Positions 46,590-58,261 of a stretch of 64,000 nucleotides of DNA are shown here, in pieces. Under the pieces are notes generated by a model. The model was not told the origin of the DNA and ran no database searches. It saw only the letters and a program-made list of their open reading frames with translations. How positions within the stretch are numbered: the stretch's first letter is position 1; each line of letters begins with the position of its first letter. Source of the DNA: Zingiber officinale (lineage: Eukaryota; Streptophyta; Magnoliopsida; Zingiberales; Zingiberaceae); NCBI RefSeq assembly GCF_018446385.1, contig NC_055991.1, forward strand, positions 120,509,794 through 120,573,793. Direction: 5' to 3'. The translations under genes were made by a program, and so were the position numbers.

Positions 46590-48332
46590 TGATAACCATG
46601 ATTTTACTGCATTATTTTGATTCATATATGCATGGTTTTGATGTTGGTTTCATAGTTTAAATCATGGTTACATTACATTTTTGTGCATTGCATAGATTTT
46701 GGACTTAATTGCAAATTATATTATTTTTGGTGTTATTTGATGCTAATATTTGATTCTTATTTTGTAGGCATCAAAGGATCTTAGATTTGGATCTATTTGG
46801 ACCGGAATTGGGTTCGAATCGGAGTTCAAAAGACAAGATCAAGCTTTGGGTCGATTTGGGCCGTTTATCAAGAATAGGACAGATCTGGACCATCCGTTGA
46901 AGATCTAGCCGATCCAACCTAATGGGAGCAGATATGAGCCATTGATGAAGATCCAGAAGTTTTGATCCAGACCTGAGTTCATCTAGCCATTGATCCAGCT
47001 GAATTAATCTGGGCCGTTCAATGAAGACTGGGCCGATCTGGGCCATCCAGTGATGATCTGATCGATCCGGCCTAAGGGAGGGTAGATCCAGACTCTAGAT
47101 CAAGATCAGTACCTTCGGATCGGATTTTGGGCAAGCTTTTATCGTTGATTTAGCTCCAAATTGCTCCTAGCTGTCCGTTCAAATCTGAGATCTGTTTAAA
47201 ACAGAGAAGCTACAGTGCCCAGCTTCTTCGTCGATCCACAGCGCGTAGCAGCCTCGTCCTCGCGGCAATCTTCCGGATTTCGGCCCCTTTCCTTCTCCAA
47301 TCAATCTCCAGAGCTTCTATCTTGGTGGTGAGCTTCTCGTCGGCGACATCCCGATCATCTGGAGCCATCGGAGAGTGTTCTCTCCGGTGGAATTTGGCTC
47401 GCGGCATCTCCCTGTTTCACCTCAGATTTGGCGGTGGTCCTCCAAATTTGAGCTCCGATTCCCATCAGCAACATTTGGAGGTGGTCTTCCGGTGTTCCTG
47501 AGCTTCACTTGATGTTCATCTGCGTTCCATAGCTTCCCATCAGATCCAGAGACAGATTTTCAGATTTTGGCCATTCTTGGGGTTTTGGGATGTTCTTAGC
47601 TCGTCGGGGGTGGTCCGTCGGCGTTCTTGAGCAATCCTGGAACTGATACGCCGCTTAGATGCTCCATTGAGGTCCAAAATTGGGTGGTCTCGACTTTGGC
47701 ACTCTTGTGTGACGGCTTGAGTGTGAAGTTTGGTGAGATTGGTTGCGAGTTGGATTGGTTAGGGTTTAGTTCACTTTTATTATTGTTTTGTAACTTAGAA
47801 CAGATTACTTTTATGTTTTGTTATATTTTTATGCAAGTAGTTAGCATTTCTTTCCTTGTTGAAGCTTAGTTTAATTTTAATTTGTTGCTTGGTTAAGTGT
47901 TTAGAGTTTAAATTCAAGCTAGGGTTTAATTGGTGTTGTAGATTAGATTTATTTGCATCTTGTATTTCATTCCTTAGTTTAAGAGTGTATCAATGATTTA
48001 ATCTCAATGTAGGAGTGACAATGCGTTAAGGTTTGATTGTTGGCACATAGGTAGGTTTTAGTTATGCTTTAGGTTAATTTCTTTACTGCTGTGTTTTCCT
48101 TTGTAGATTTATATTCAAAGCTTTAAAACCCCCAACTCCATTTTTATATCGAAAACCCCAAAAATAGGAATAAAAAGACAATCCTAGATTACATCATACT
48201 GTTGATTCCTCGGATCGATCCTGGGCTCGTTACTACGACATTATTGTTTAATTAAGGGGTTCAGTGGAAAATACATTTTATTAATTTGATAAGCCTATTT
48301 GTGACATTTAATATAGATTTTAGGAATTATCA
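46590..48332 (+). repeat. 3' LTR of the Athila-like element
   Basis: 1,743 bp, preceded by 'agtgtgggggatt'. Differs from the 5' LTR at only a small number of positions by eye (for example GGCATTATCA versus GGAATTATCA at the end), so the insertion is fairly recent. Confidence 0.95.
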
Positions 48333-48357
48333 TTGCTCACATCAAAAAGGGGAAGAT

Positions 48358-49221
48358 TGTTGATACCCAAGGTTGTTTTGATGTGATCAAACAAGTTAAG
48401 TTAGGTCCTGTTGTGTTTAACCCTGTGTCTAAGTGTACAGGAGCTTAGGAGCACAGAAAGTCTAACAAAAGACGCAGCTAGTGAGAAGGATGACACAGAA
48501 GAGATCCGACGGGCTCGGTGCGTCCGAGGGACGAGGTACTACAGAAGAGTACGCGGGCAGACGAGAAGGAGGCGCACGACGTTTTCAAGGGACGAGAGGC
48601 CGGAGTGGAAGGTCGCTCGAGAAGGCTGGAAGTTGGGTTCGGGTGAGCCCTATTCTGGATAATCGAAATCACCCAAGCGAGCGGAGTCGAAGTAGAAGAC
48701 TCGGACCAAGGCGAGCAGAACCGGAGCAGACAGCCTAGATCGAAAAAGTCAACCTTGTTGACTTTAAGGGTCCAGGCGCCCAAAACATAATTCTATCCAG
48801 ATCTCATTTGACCGCGATCCGTTGCAAAGGGGATAAAGTTTTGTCCCCTTTCAGGCGCCTGGAACCCTTCCAGGCGTTCCGACCAAGGATATAAATACAG
48901 TCTTGGTCCAGAAGCTTTATAACAACAAGCAATTCTTGATACGACACTTGTGAGCTTTTCTGTTTTGTTTAGTTTCTTCCTTTCTAAGCTTTCATTGCTG
49001 TAAAAAGGCTTCTTCGCCTGAAAGAGAAATTAGTGCGCATTATTTTCGTGGATTAACAACCTCCCCAATTGTAAACAAGTAAAACTCTCTGAGCCTCTGT
49101 CTTTCAGTTTCTTTTATTTATTGTTTATGCAAGTGTTCTTTTAAGTCCGAGAAGGGTTCGTTTGTTTTGATTTTGTGCAGGGTTATTCAACCCCCCTTCT
49201 AGCCGACCAATAATCCCAACA
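48358..49221 (+). repeat. 3' LTR of the nested copia element
   Basis: 864 bp, TGTTGATACCC...CCCAACA, preceded by 'aaaaaggggaagat'. Several substitutions and small deletions separate it from the 5' LTR, so this element is older than the Athila-like insertion inside it, as nesting requires. Confidence 0.93.
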
Positions 49222-49694
49222 CCATTAAATTACCCCCTTCCAACCCTTGACATATGTCAAAATCTCTCATCACTTTAAATCACCCCTTCCAACCCTTGAC
49301 ACATGTCAAAATCTCTCATCCATTTAAATTACCCCACTTCCAACTCTTGACACATGTTAGAATTCCTCACTCTCTTTAAATTACCCATCCTCCAATCATT
49401 GACACATGTCAAAACACCCCTCTCCCTTTAAATTACTCACTCCAACCCTTAACACATGTCAGAACCTCCCCTCCCCTTAAATTACCCATCATTCAACTCT
49501 TGACACATGTTAGAACCTCCCTTCCCCTTAAATTACCCACCCTTTAACTCTTGACACGTGTCAAAACCTCTCCCTTTAAATCCTCCTCTCACACTTCATT
49601 TTTAGTCACTATTCAGTCACACCTCCCTCCACTACTATCTCCCTCTCAGCCTCTCCTTCTCTCTTCCTGAAACATAGTTATCTTCTTAGCCATT
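49222..49694. repeat. ~50-bp minisatellite, right part, then spacer
   Basis: About eight copies of the same unit as at 31,180-31,522 run to about 49,585, followed by about 100 bp of CT-rich sequence. Without the copia element the two parts would form one array of about 12 units. Confidence 0.88.
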
Positions 49695-50311
49695 GTTGGT
49701 GCGGGAAGTATCCGACGATCGAACCTTAGTTTTAATAATGGCAAAGGGATTCAAAGTTAAGCTTAATTGTTATCTAATGTGTATAATTGGGTGTTTCAGG
49801 AAAGTCCTAGCTGCGGTTAGGCAAGTGGAAAACCCTAGGGGGTGGTAACCCTGGGTCATAGGGGGTGGTAACCTTATGCGGGAAGTCTTGGCGAGTCGGA
49901 GCTTCGGGTAAAAATCCTAGGGGGCGGTAACCCTAGGTTAAAATCCTGGTGTCGCGAACCGGGTAGAATTCTGGATGGGTCGAGGACCGGACATCCAGCA
50001 TGAAGATCAGAAGCTTAGGACGCTGAGCAAAAGTCCAATCGGTCTGGAGGACTGAACTGGCAAAATGTAAATCTCCTGAGAGGAGTAGGTGAGGACGCGT
50101 TCCCCGTAGAGGGAACAGTAGGCGTCGGGTCGACCTAGGATTTTCGGTAGGAAATCCGAAGTCAGACCCGGACAGTCGGGAGATTGTCAATATCTTATTT
50201 ACCTTGACTATTATGAGCTAACTTTGTTTTGCAGGGTATGTATTTGTGACTAACACATTTTGCAGGAGCAAAGGAGCATGTTATACCTCGGATGAACAGT
50301 GTCCGAGGCGC
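49695..50311. mobile_element. Partial LTR (copia type), cut by an Athila-like LTR
   Basis: Starts TGTTGGTGCGGGAAG. Has repeated 'ccctagggggtggtaaccc' phrases (about 49,835-49,935) known from plant copia LTRs. Its remainder should lie beyond the nested elements, outside the window. Short ORFs here are not genes. Confidence 0.6.
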
Positions 50312-51841
50312 TGATAACCATGATTTTACTGCATTATTTTGATTTATATATGCATGGTTTGATGTTGATTTCATAGTTTAAATCATGGTTACATCGCATT
50401 TTGTGCATTGTGTGTATTTTTGGACTTAATTGCAAATTACTTTATTTTTATATTATTTGATGCTAATATTTGATTCTTATTTTGTAAGCATCAAAGGATC
50501 TGGGATTTGGATTTATTTGGACCGAAATTGGGCTTAAATCGGAGTTCAAACAAGAAGATCAATCTTTGGAGCATTATGGGCCGTTCATCAAGAATAGGAG
50601 AGATCTGGGCCATCCGTTGAAGATCTGGCCGATCCAACCTAATGGGGAGCAGATATGAGCCATTGATGAAGATCCAGAAGTTTTGATCCAGATCTGAGTT
50701 CATCTAGCCATTGATCAAGCCGAATTAATCTGGGCCGTTCAATGAAGACTGGTCCGATCTGGGCCATCCAGTGATGATCTGATCGATCCGACCTACGGGA
50801 GGGTAGATCCAGACCCTAGATCAACATCAGTACCTTCAGATCAGATTTTGGATGACTTTTCACCGTTGATTTAGCCCGGAATCATCTCAACCATCCATTC
50901 CAGATCCAGATCTGATTTAAATGAGAAGCTACAGTACCCAGCTTTCTTCGTCGTCGATCCCCTGCGCTGTTCTTCTTCCCGCGGTGCGGCATCTTCCGGA
51001 TTTCGGCCCCATTCCTTCTCCGATCAATTTCCCGAGCTTCAATCTCGGTGGAGAACTTCTCGGCGGTGTCATCCCGATCATCTGGAGCCATCGGAGAGTG
51101 TTCTCTCTGGCGGAAATCTGCTCACGGCGACTTCTCTGTTTTCGCCAGATTTGGAGGTGGTCTTCCAAATCTGCGCTCCGATTCCATTCAGTGACGCTTG
51201 GAGGTGGTCCGCCGGTGTTATTGAGCTTCATCCGACGCTCATCCGCAATCCACATTTTCACTTCAGATCCAGAGAGCTCCGGGATGTAGATTTCCATCAT
51301 TTTCGGCATTTATGGGTTTTGGGATGTTCTTAGCTCCTCGGGGGTGGTCCGTCGGCGTTGATGAGTATACCTGAAGCTGATACGCTGCTTAGATGCTCCA
51401 CTGAGGTCCGAAATTGGGTGGTTTCGACTTTGACACTCTTATGTGACGGCTCGAGTGTGAAGTTGGTGAGATTGGTTGTGAGTTGGATTGGTTAGGATTT
51501 ATTTCAGTTTGTTATAGTTTTTTTTACAGCTTAGAACATATTCCTTTATGTTTGTTATGGTTTAGAAAGTAATCTAGCATTTCATTTCATAGTTGAAGTT
51601 TAATTGTGTTTAATTTGTGCTTGATTAATTGTTTAGTTGGGTAGTTTTAAGTTAGGGTTTTAAATGGTGTTGTAGATCAGATTTATTTGCATCTTGTATT
51701 TCATTCCTTAGTTTAAGAGTGTGTCAATGATTTAATCTCAATGTAGGAGTGACAATGCGTTAAGGTTTGATTGTTGGCACATAGGTAGGTTTTAGTTATG
51801 CTTTAGATTAATTTCTTTACTGCTGTGTTTTCCTTTGTAGA
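50312..51841 (+). repeat. Athila-like LTR, third copy, truncated by insertion
   Basis: Starts TGATAACCATGATTTTACTG and is collinear with the LTRs at 36,228 and 46,590, but clearly more diverged. It stops within 'cctttgtaga', where the next element begins, about 130 bp short of the expected LTR end. Whether it is a solo LTR or part of a full element cannot be told here. Confidence 0.9.
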
Positions 51842-52627
51842 TGATCCTGTCCGAACGCTGAATCAATGGACGCTGGGCACGTGGCGCTCTCCTAGTTGCT
51901 GACGTTGATCTCCGACCGATCGTAAGGAGCTCTGGCGAACCTGCAAAGAAGTCGGGCCGGGGAGGGGTTCTCGGCAACGACCCTCCGACGCTCAAGTCAG
52001 GCAAGAGGAAGACAAGAAAATGGCTCTGAATATGCGAGAATGCGTACCTCCGGCGAAGTGTGAGGCTCCTTATATAGAGCTGGGAAGGGGCTCACGCACA
52101 CACACCGAGGCTAATACGTGTCCTCAGCCCATATCTCAGTATGGACTTGTCAGGAAAGCTTACCTGACACCATACTGCTACAGTCCGAGCACGTCTTTGA
52201 TGGGACAGCGGAACCCTCTGTCATAAGATCCTGCGTATGACCTGCTCGTCGAGCATGCCCGCTGTCAGAAGATGTTCCCTTGTCCTTTTGTCTCTTCTTA
52301 CCTCATGCCGAGCGTCCGGCCGGTCGGCAGTTCCATCACGTCCGGCCGGTCAGTCCGCTCGGGAGAATCCCAGTAGTATTGCTACTTTATGCCTTCAGCC
52401 GAGTGAGCCACCCGCTCGGCCATACGACCTTGTTCAACATGAGCGTCGGAACCCCGACTCCCGCTGGGGTGCCTTTGCTTTCAGTTTGACTCCGGTCGAC
52501 CGGTTGGTCCAACCCTTTTCTGGTCGGCCGGTCGGCCCACCCTTCTCCGATAATCCTTTTACCCTTTTGACCTCCACGTGGTGTTGGCTTCTCGGAAAGG
52601 GGGTCCCCTGTTCTTACCGCTGGATAA
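51842..52627 (+). repeat. 5' LTR of copy 2
   Basis: 786 bp, TGATCCTGTCCGAACGC...GCTGGATAA. Aligns along its length with 10,044-10,839 but is considerably diverged. It has a TATA-like 'ccttatatagagc' near 52,070. Confidence 0.83.
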
Positions 52628-53292
52628 CTTGCCTCCCCTTCAAGTCTAGTCAAAGGAGGCGATTAGTCCGACTGACTGGACCATCAGTTTAGCCGAACGG
52701 CGTCCTTCAGCTACCATCCGCTCGGAATCAAAGGGGGTAGCCAAAACGCCAGTCAACGTCACCCTCCCTCTGATCTCCTCGGAAGTTGCACCAATCTCCG
52801 TCATTAAGGCCAAGCACGCGCCCTGTGCCTCGATAAGGCGCTTATTAAATGCTCCCCTGTGGCGGAATGCCACGTGGCATTGCTGCCGTCAGCGTACGGC
52901 GGCGGCGTCGCAGGCGACGAGACCGAGGCGGTTCGAAATCAAGGGCCCGATGCACGCTCCGATTCTCGTGACCTGGATCCAACGGTGGAGGCCGCTCGGG
53001 CTCCGCCCTATAAAATCTTCGTTTTTTCCTCTCTTCGCCGCATTTGCGTCTGTGCGAGTTCACTGCTTCTTGCGCTCCAGACTCCTGGCGATCTCGCGCT
53101 TCTGTTTCCGGCGATCTCTGGTGCTCTCTTCTCGATCTTCCTCTTCGTCGTAAGGTTCTTCTTCCTTCCATCTTTGGTTCTAGTATTTTCTTTGCGCTTC
53201 TTTCCCAAGTTTTCATCCTCGAGGGTACTGTTTCGTTGCCGTCTTCTTCCTTTTATCCTTTTTCCTCTTTTTTGGTTTCGTCCGCTCGGACA
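52628..53292 (+). other. Leader between 5' LTR and internal gene, copy 2
   Basis: Starts 'cttgcctccccttcaagtc', as in copy 1. A TATA-like 'ccctataaaatc' at about 53,005 lies about 290 bp before the ATG. Overlapping ORFs are shadows. Confidence 0.45.
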
Positions 53293-55519
53293 ATGGCTAG
53301 CTCTTCTCAGCCACAAGACGAAGCCCTCGACCCATGGTATACAACCATGGAGTCGCGCTTCGATCGGCGTGACGCCGACCTTTTGATAAATAGTTTTGAC
53401 ATCCCTTCTAATCTCGAAATCATCTTACCCACCGCCTCCGCTCGGCCCCACAAATCGCCGCGCGGAGCATTCTGTGTTTTCCGCGACCAGTTTACTGCCG
53501 ATTTGCGACTTCCGATCCATCCCTTCATCATTGACGTATGCAATTTTTTCGGCGTTTCGCTCGGGAGCCTAGTTCCCAACACTTTCCGCCTTCTATGCGG
53601 TGTAGTTGTCCTATTTAAAATCCATAACATTCCCCTCCGACCGGAGGTCTTCTATTACTTCTATTACCCTAAACAGTCCGATATGTTCCAGGCTCGGCCC
53701 GGCTTGGTTTTCTTCAATAAACTTCCTTCTTCCAATAAGCATTGGAAAGATTTTTACTTTTACATTCGCCTTCCCGAGCGGGCTCCCTTTCGAACCAAAT
53801 GGCAGGTCGGAAATCCTCTCTCCCCAGAACTCAAAAGATTCAAGACCCGGCCGGATTATCTTCATGCCGCCAGCATGCTCGCCGGCCTGCGGGTTGACAT
53901 CAACAAGTTCCTTCCGGAAGGGGTTATGTACATATTCGGCCTGAGTCCGATCAGAACCCACCTCCCTAGTGGCTTTGGTAAGAATTTTACTTTGTGCATT
54001 CGTTTTAATTGCTAACTGATTTTCTCTGTTTTCCTTTGCAGCAAACATCGTCATGGAGTTGGTGATGACTGACATTTTGAAGAAGAAGGCGACGGCGCTC
54101 GAGGCCGCTGCTGCCAAAGAGATGGAGACGCTCGGCATTCAGCCGGTCGGCTCTAATGAAGAAGAGAGCGGGACAAATGCTGGGGAGTCGGCCGCTCAGG
54201 CTTCCCACCCGGAGCCAGCGGCTGGTACAATCGCCAGTCAAGAGCATTCCGCTCGGGAGGAAGGCTCGGCTTAAGAAGAAGGACAACTCCCCCAACCAAA
54301 GCGGTGTCGCACGGATACACCCATCCGTTCGGCTACATCGGCTGTCCATCCTCCCGAGCGGACCACGACTGATTCGAGAGGCAAAGCCCCAGCAGTCGAG
54401 GCAATATCGTCCGATCGGACCCCCTCTCACTTGGACGCGCCGGCGGATCCCCTTGAGGCAATTCCTGTCAGCATCCTTCCACCCGCTCCCCGTCAAGTCT
54501 GGCGTTCAACCATTTTATCTCAATTTTCGGCGCCGGCCTCTGATCCTCTTCCATCCTCCGCTCGGGCAATCCCCGGTCATGACCGCACTGTTAGGGTCAC
54601 CCTGCATCTCCCCACCGATGAGCTTTTACCCGAGTCCGAGCGGCCAACTGCGCCTGAGCACACCATCACCTTGAAGGGGCCCTTAGCTGAGATGTGGGCC
54701 GACGCTCGGGCTCACGTCGCGCTAATCCCCCTCCGCATTTGGCCAACAGCCACATGCAAGAGGCCACGGGGGTAAGTTCAGAAAACCAAGTTTTTTCTGC
54801 ATTCTTTCCGATCGGCCTATTAATGATTATGTTAATTGTAGAGATGGGTAGAGGAGATAGCTGTCTCCAACCGCCTGGCGATGGTGGACGAGGAATTAAG
54901 ACAACTGAAGGCAGCAAGCGGTCTGTCCGGCTCCCAAGGTCCCTCATATGCCGAACTGCAGAAGGAGCTGAAGAAGGCCCAAGACTTGTTGGCGGCCGAG
55001 CAGAAAAAGACGGCTGATCAGGCCCATACCTTGGGCGAGCTCGAGCGGCAAGTCAAGACGCTCGACCAAAAGATAAGCCTGGCCACCACTCGGAAAAATA
55101 CTGCTATCTCCGATTTGGAGAAAAAGAACGTGGAGGCTCGGGGCCTAGAGCAGAAAGTAAAAGAGCTGATGGAGCAGCTTGATGGAGAGAAGGCGATCTG
55201 CTCGGCCGATGTAAAGAAGCATAAGGACGAACTGCAAACTCTGCAGGAGTCCCTAGCTGCCTCCCAAGCGGCCTTCAAAGAATATCAGGAGGCCGAGCCG
55301 AGCTAGGTCGCTGCCCTGAGACAGAATTATATCCGCTCGCCCGAATTTTCGGAGAAAGTTTGCGAGCGGATGTATACTGCGTTTGACCTTGCCATGGCCG
55401 CCACCACCACATACTTGAAGTCCAAGGGGCAACTTCCCGAGTCCGCCGTCATCCCGGCCGCAGATCAAGTGGCTCTTCTCGACAACATCCCGAAGGACCT
55501 CTATGATTACCTAAAGTAG
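53293..55519 (+). pseudogene. Spliced gag-like / coiled-coil protein of the non-autonomous element, copy 2
   Basis: The ATG at 53,293 starts MASSSQPQDEALDPWYTTME. Exon 1 runs to 53,977 with the conserved domain (FCVFRDQF, VCNFFGVSLGSLVPN, LPSSNKHWK). Intron 1 is 53,978-54,041 (GTAAGA...GCAG). Exon 2 has an in-frame TAA at 54,272-54,274, a Pro/Ser-rich linker, and a one-base frame change near 54,730. Intron 2 lies at about 54,773-54,840. Exon 3 is a coiled coil with an in-frame TAG at 55,304-55,306, ending at 55,517-55,519. Introns fall at the same places as in copy 1 while the breaks differ, so an intact spliced ancestor existed. It resembles the 'putative gypsy-type transposon' (PF04195-like) proteins; the role is not known. 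Confidence 0.75.
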
Positions 55520-55838
55520 AAGTTTTACATGTAATTCGGCCGCTCGGTCAAAGACACTCCTTTTTTGTAATTTGGCCACTCGGCCAGTCTCTTTAATATG
55601 CTATCCTTTCGATTGTTTTGTCCTTTTGCTAGTTAATATGTGTGTTGTCCGCTCGCCTCCTATCACACCTCTCGTGATCGAAAAGTATTTTTACGAAGTA
55701 TTTTGCGTAGCTTTGCCGCTCGGGCGAATATGTCCTGTTTCGACAGCAGAGGTTGTTCGCTGGATATTTACAAGTACCTTTGGGTACTGGACCGAGCGGA
55801 ACGTAGAGGCGGTCGAACGATATTGGCGGCGAATACCT
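55520..55838 (+). other. Tail of copy 2 before the copia insertion
   Basis: Noncoding, rich in 'gccgctcgg' phrases as in copy 1. The 64-bp array is not reached before the copia element interrupts. Confidence 0.5.
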
Positions 55839-58247
55839 TGTTGGAGTGTATACTAAAAGCTAAGCTTTTGTAAACATTTATTTTGAATAAAGAATCACAT
55901 TTGGTTAAATTGTCTACATTTAGTTGTAGTTGTTCAATTAATTTATATTGTGGATAACATAGTATGTGGTGCCACATACAGAAGATGATGTTATCAATAC
56001 CTTATAAATTATAAACAGTAGCTCATGACCAAAATGGAAAGGAACAAACCATTGGAAGGTCATAGTGTAATTAGGAATTAATTTATCTTGACTATATAAT
56101 TACACTAGTACACTTAGAGTGTATTGAGTAGGACCATTTGAGGTTGTTTCTTTTATACTGACTTTATAAAGGAACAAATACCTCAGTTATTATGCAAGTG
56201 TGTGCTCTTAATCCTAATATAATAACAAGCACATATATTTGATATTTATTTCTTTAATTTATCAATGGGTGAGATTTAGTTCGATGAATCAATAAGCCCG
56301 ATAAGTTGGGAAATGATATCACTTATAGTGTGTGTTGTTGATTATAGAAGGAAATTGTGTCCTAGTAATCTAGGTTGATAATGTCCCCAAGATGAGCTTA
56401 TAAAGATTGTCATGTTAAACCTTGCAGGTGGACTTAGTCCGACATGACGATAAGGTTGAGTGGTACTATTCTTGGATTAAGATATTAATTAAATGAGTTG
56501 TCAGTAACTCACTTAATTAGTGGACATTCGACATCTTAAACACAGGGAGACTAACACACTCATAATAAGAAGGAGCCCAAAAATGTAATTTGGGATTGGT
56601 GCGGTAATTCAATAATAGTTCTCTAGTGGAATGAATTATTATTGATAAAATTAAGTTGTGTGTTCGGGGCGAACACGGGATGCTTAATTTTATCGGGAGA
56701 CCAAAACTAATAACTCCTCTCGGTCCCTATCGTAGCCTCTTATTTATAGAGTACTATACCCACCTATATCCACCTTCTATACCCACCTAAAGGGGGCCGG
56801 CCAAGCTAGCTTGGGAATCAAGCTAGGGCCGGCCTAAGCTTGGTTTATGGGTGGCCGGCCCTAGCTTGAACCCAAGCTAGAGGGGGCCGGCCATAATAAA
56901 ATTTAAAAGATTTTTAATTTTAATTTTTATTATGTGGAAGATATAATTTATTAAAGAGAATTAAAATTAAAATATCTCTCTTAAAAAGATCTACAAAAAA
57001 TTAAAGAAAGAGATTAGATCTCTTTCTTTATTTGTAGATTGGAAAGATATTTTATTTTCTCTTTGGAAATTATTCACATGTTAAAAAATTAAAATTATAG
57101 AAATTTCTTTTTATCAACCATGAAGGGATTTTTGAAGAGAAATTTTATTTTTTAAAATTTCCGGAAACAAATTAGGAAGTTTTAATTTGTTGATTGAAAC
57201 TTGTCTAATTTGTCTCTCTATGATGTGGCCGGCCATTGTAAGTTTAATTGGGAAATTTTATTTTATTTTTCTCAATTAATTCATGTCAAGGAAAAATAAG
57301 GAAATTTTATTGTAATTAAATTTCCTAATTTACCAAGGCTAAGGAATATAAAAGAGGGGGTTGGGGTGCGTTCATGAGGTACAACCTTTATTATTTTTCT
57401 CCCTCTCTTATTCCTTGGTGTGGCCGGCCATCTCTTCCTCTCTTCCTCTTTGTGGTGGCCGAAACCTTTCTCTTGGCTTGGAGCTCTTGTGGTGGCCGGA
57501 TACTACTAGGAGAAGAAGAAGAAGAAGGAGAGAAAACTTGCATCCCTTGGAGCTTGGTTGGTGATTTTCTTCATCCTTGGTAAAGCTCTTGTTTTGGCCG
57601 AACCTAGCTAGGAGGAGAAGAAGGTGCTTTGGTGGTTTCTCATCTCGGAAGATCGTTGCCCACACAACGTCTGAGGTTAGAAGAGGAATACGGTAGAAGA
57701 TCAAGAGGTCTTTCTAAAAGGTATAACTAGTAATTTTTCCTTTCCGTATCATACTAGTTATTTTTGGAAATAATACCAAATACAAGAGGCTTACGATTCT
57801 AGTATTTCGAATTTATTTTCGATGTAGTGTTCTTATGTTTATTTCTTTTCCTTGTGATTTGATTGTTCCTTTCGGTTAACCTTAAGTTATTTTAGGAAAT
57901 TAAATATTAGCTTTTCATAAAAGGTTTTGTCTAGTCGGTGGTGGTTGCTCCCATATCCAAGAAGGCCATGTGCCTCGCCACGTCAGTACTGGGAACAAAT
58001 TATGGAAATTAATATTTAATGGAATTAATAACTTAGGTGATTTGGATCGAACGTGTTAAGTTCCGCAGGAGATCCAAGTCTAAACCTAAAAGAACAAATA
58101 AATTAAGTTTTGGATCAAACGTGTTAAGTTCCGCAGGCGATCCAAAATTTAATTTAAAAGAACACATGGTAGCTAGGAAAAGGTTCAGACCTTTGTACAA
58201 AATTTTTGTACAGTGGAACCTCTAGGTTTTCCTAGTAGCAACCAACA
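55839..58247 (+). repeat. 5' LTR of the copia element (2.4 kb)
   Basis: 2,409 bp, TGTTGGAGTG...ACCAACA. Includes an inverted-repeat cluster at 56,792-56,892, a TATA-like 'aatataaaagagg' near 57,347, a ~70-bp duplication ('cgtgttaagttccgcagg' at about 58,049 and 58,119), and a module at 57,940-58,020 shared with the other copia element. ORFs within it are not genes. Confidence 0.95.
56792..56892. repeat. GGCCGGCC inverted-repeat cluster (potential hairpin) in the copia LTR
   Basis: 'tcaagctagggccggcc' at 56,818-56,834 is the exact reverse complement of 56,853-56,869 (17-bp stem, 18-nt loop). It is enclosed by an outer imperfect pair, 56,792-56,815 and 56,871-56,892, that also contains GGCCGGCC and 'aagctag'. 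Confidence 0.88.
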
Positions 58248-58249
58248 AT

Positions 58250-58261
58250 TGGTATCAGAGC
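58250..58261 (+). other. Primer-binding site of the copia element
   Basis: 'tggtatcagagc', two bases after the LTR, complementary to the initiator-Met tRNA 3' end. Confidence 0.9.

Larger units (their letters stand above)
36228..48332 (+). mobile_element. Athila-like non-autonomous Ty3/gypsy element
   Basis: It begins TGATAACCATG and ends TTATCA, with TTGCT on both sides (36,223-36,227 and 48,333-48,337). The LTRs are 1,744 and 1,743 bp and nearly identical. The primer site 'tggcgctgttgccgggga' (37,977-37,994) matches the 3' end of plant Asp tRNA, typical of Athila/Tat lineages, and the polypurine tract 'agtgtgggggatt' sits before the 3' LTR. The 8.6-kb interior has one short spliced ORF and no pol. 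It contains a Harbinger-like insertion at 44,698-45,982. Confidence 0.93.
31523..49221 (+). mobile_element. Non-autonomous Ty1/copia element (Sirevirus-like), heavily nested
   Basis: LTRs are at 31,523-32,381 and 48,358-49,221. The flanks are CCTTT (31,518-31,522) and CCATT (49,222-49,226), a 5-bp target duplication with one mismatch. A primer-binding site 'tggtatcagagcc' (initiator-Met tRNA type) is at 32,384 and a polypurine tract 'aaaaaggggaaga' precedes the 3' LTR. Internally only gag remnants and noncoding DNA remain: no protease, integrase or reverse transcriptase. It is interrupted at 32,739-34,392 by a solo LTR and at 36,228-48,332 by an Athila-like element. Confidence 0.9.
51842..55838 (+). 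mobile_element. Non-autonomous gypsy-type element, copy 2 (left part)
   Basis: Same organisation as the element at 10,044: LTR, leader, spliced gag-like gene. GTAGA (51,837-51,841) is the probable left target duplication. It is interrupted at 55,839 by a copia element, so its tail and 3' LTR lie beyond the window. Confidence 0.87.

Noticed and set aside
52845..54496. Several minus-strand frames of 102-175 residues in copy 2
   Set aside because: Antisense shadows of the GC-rich spliced gene of the element. None is shared as an intact frame with copy 1.
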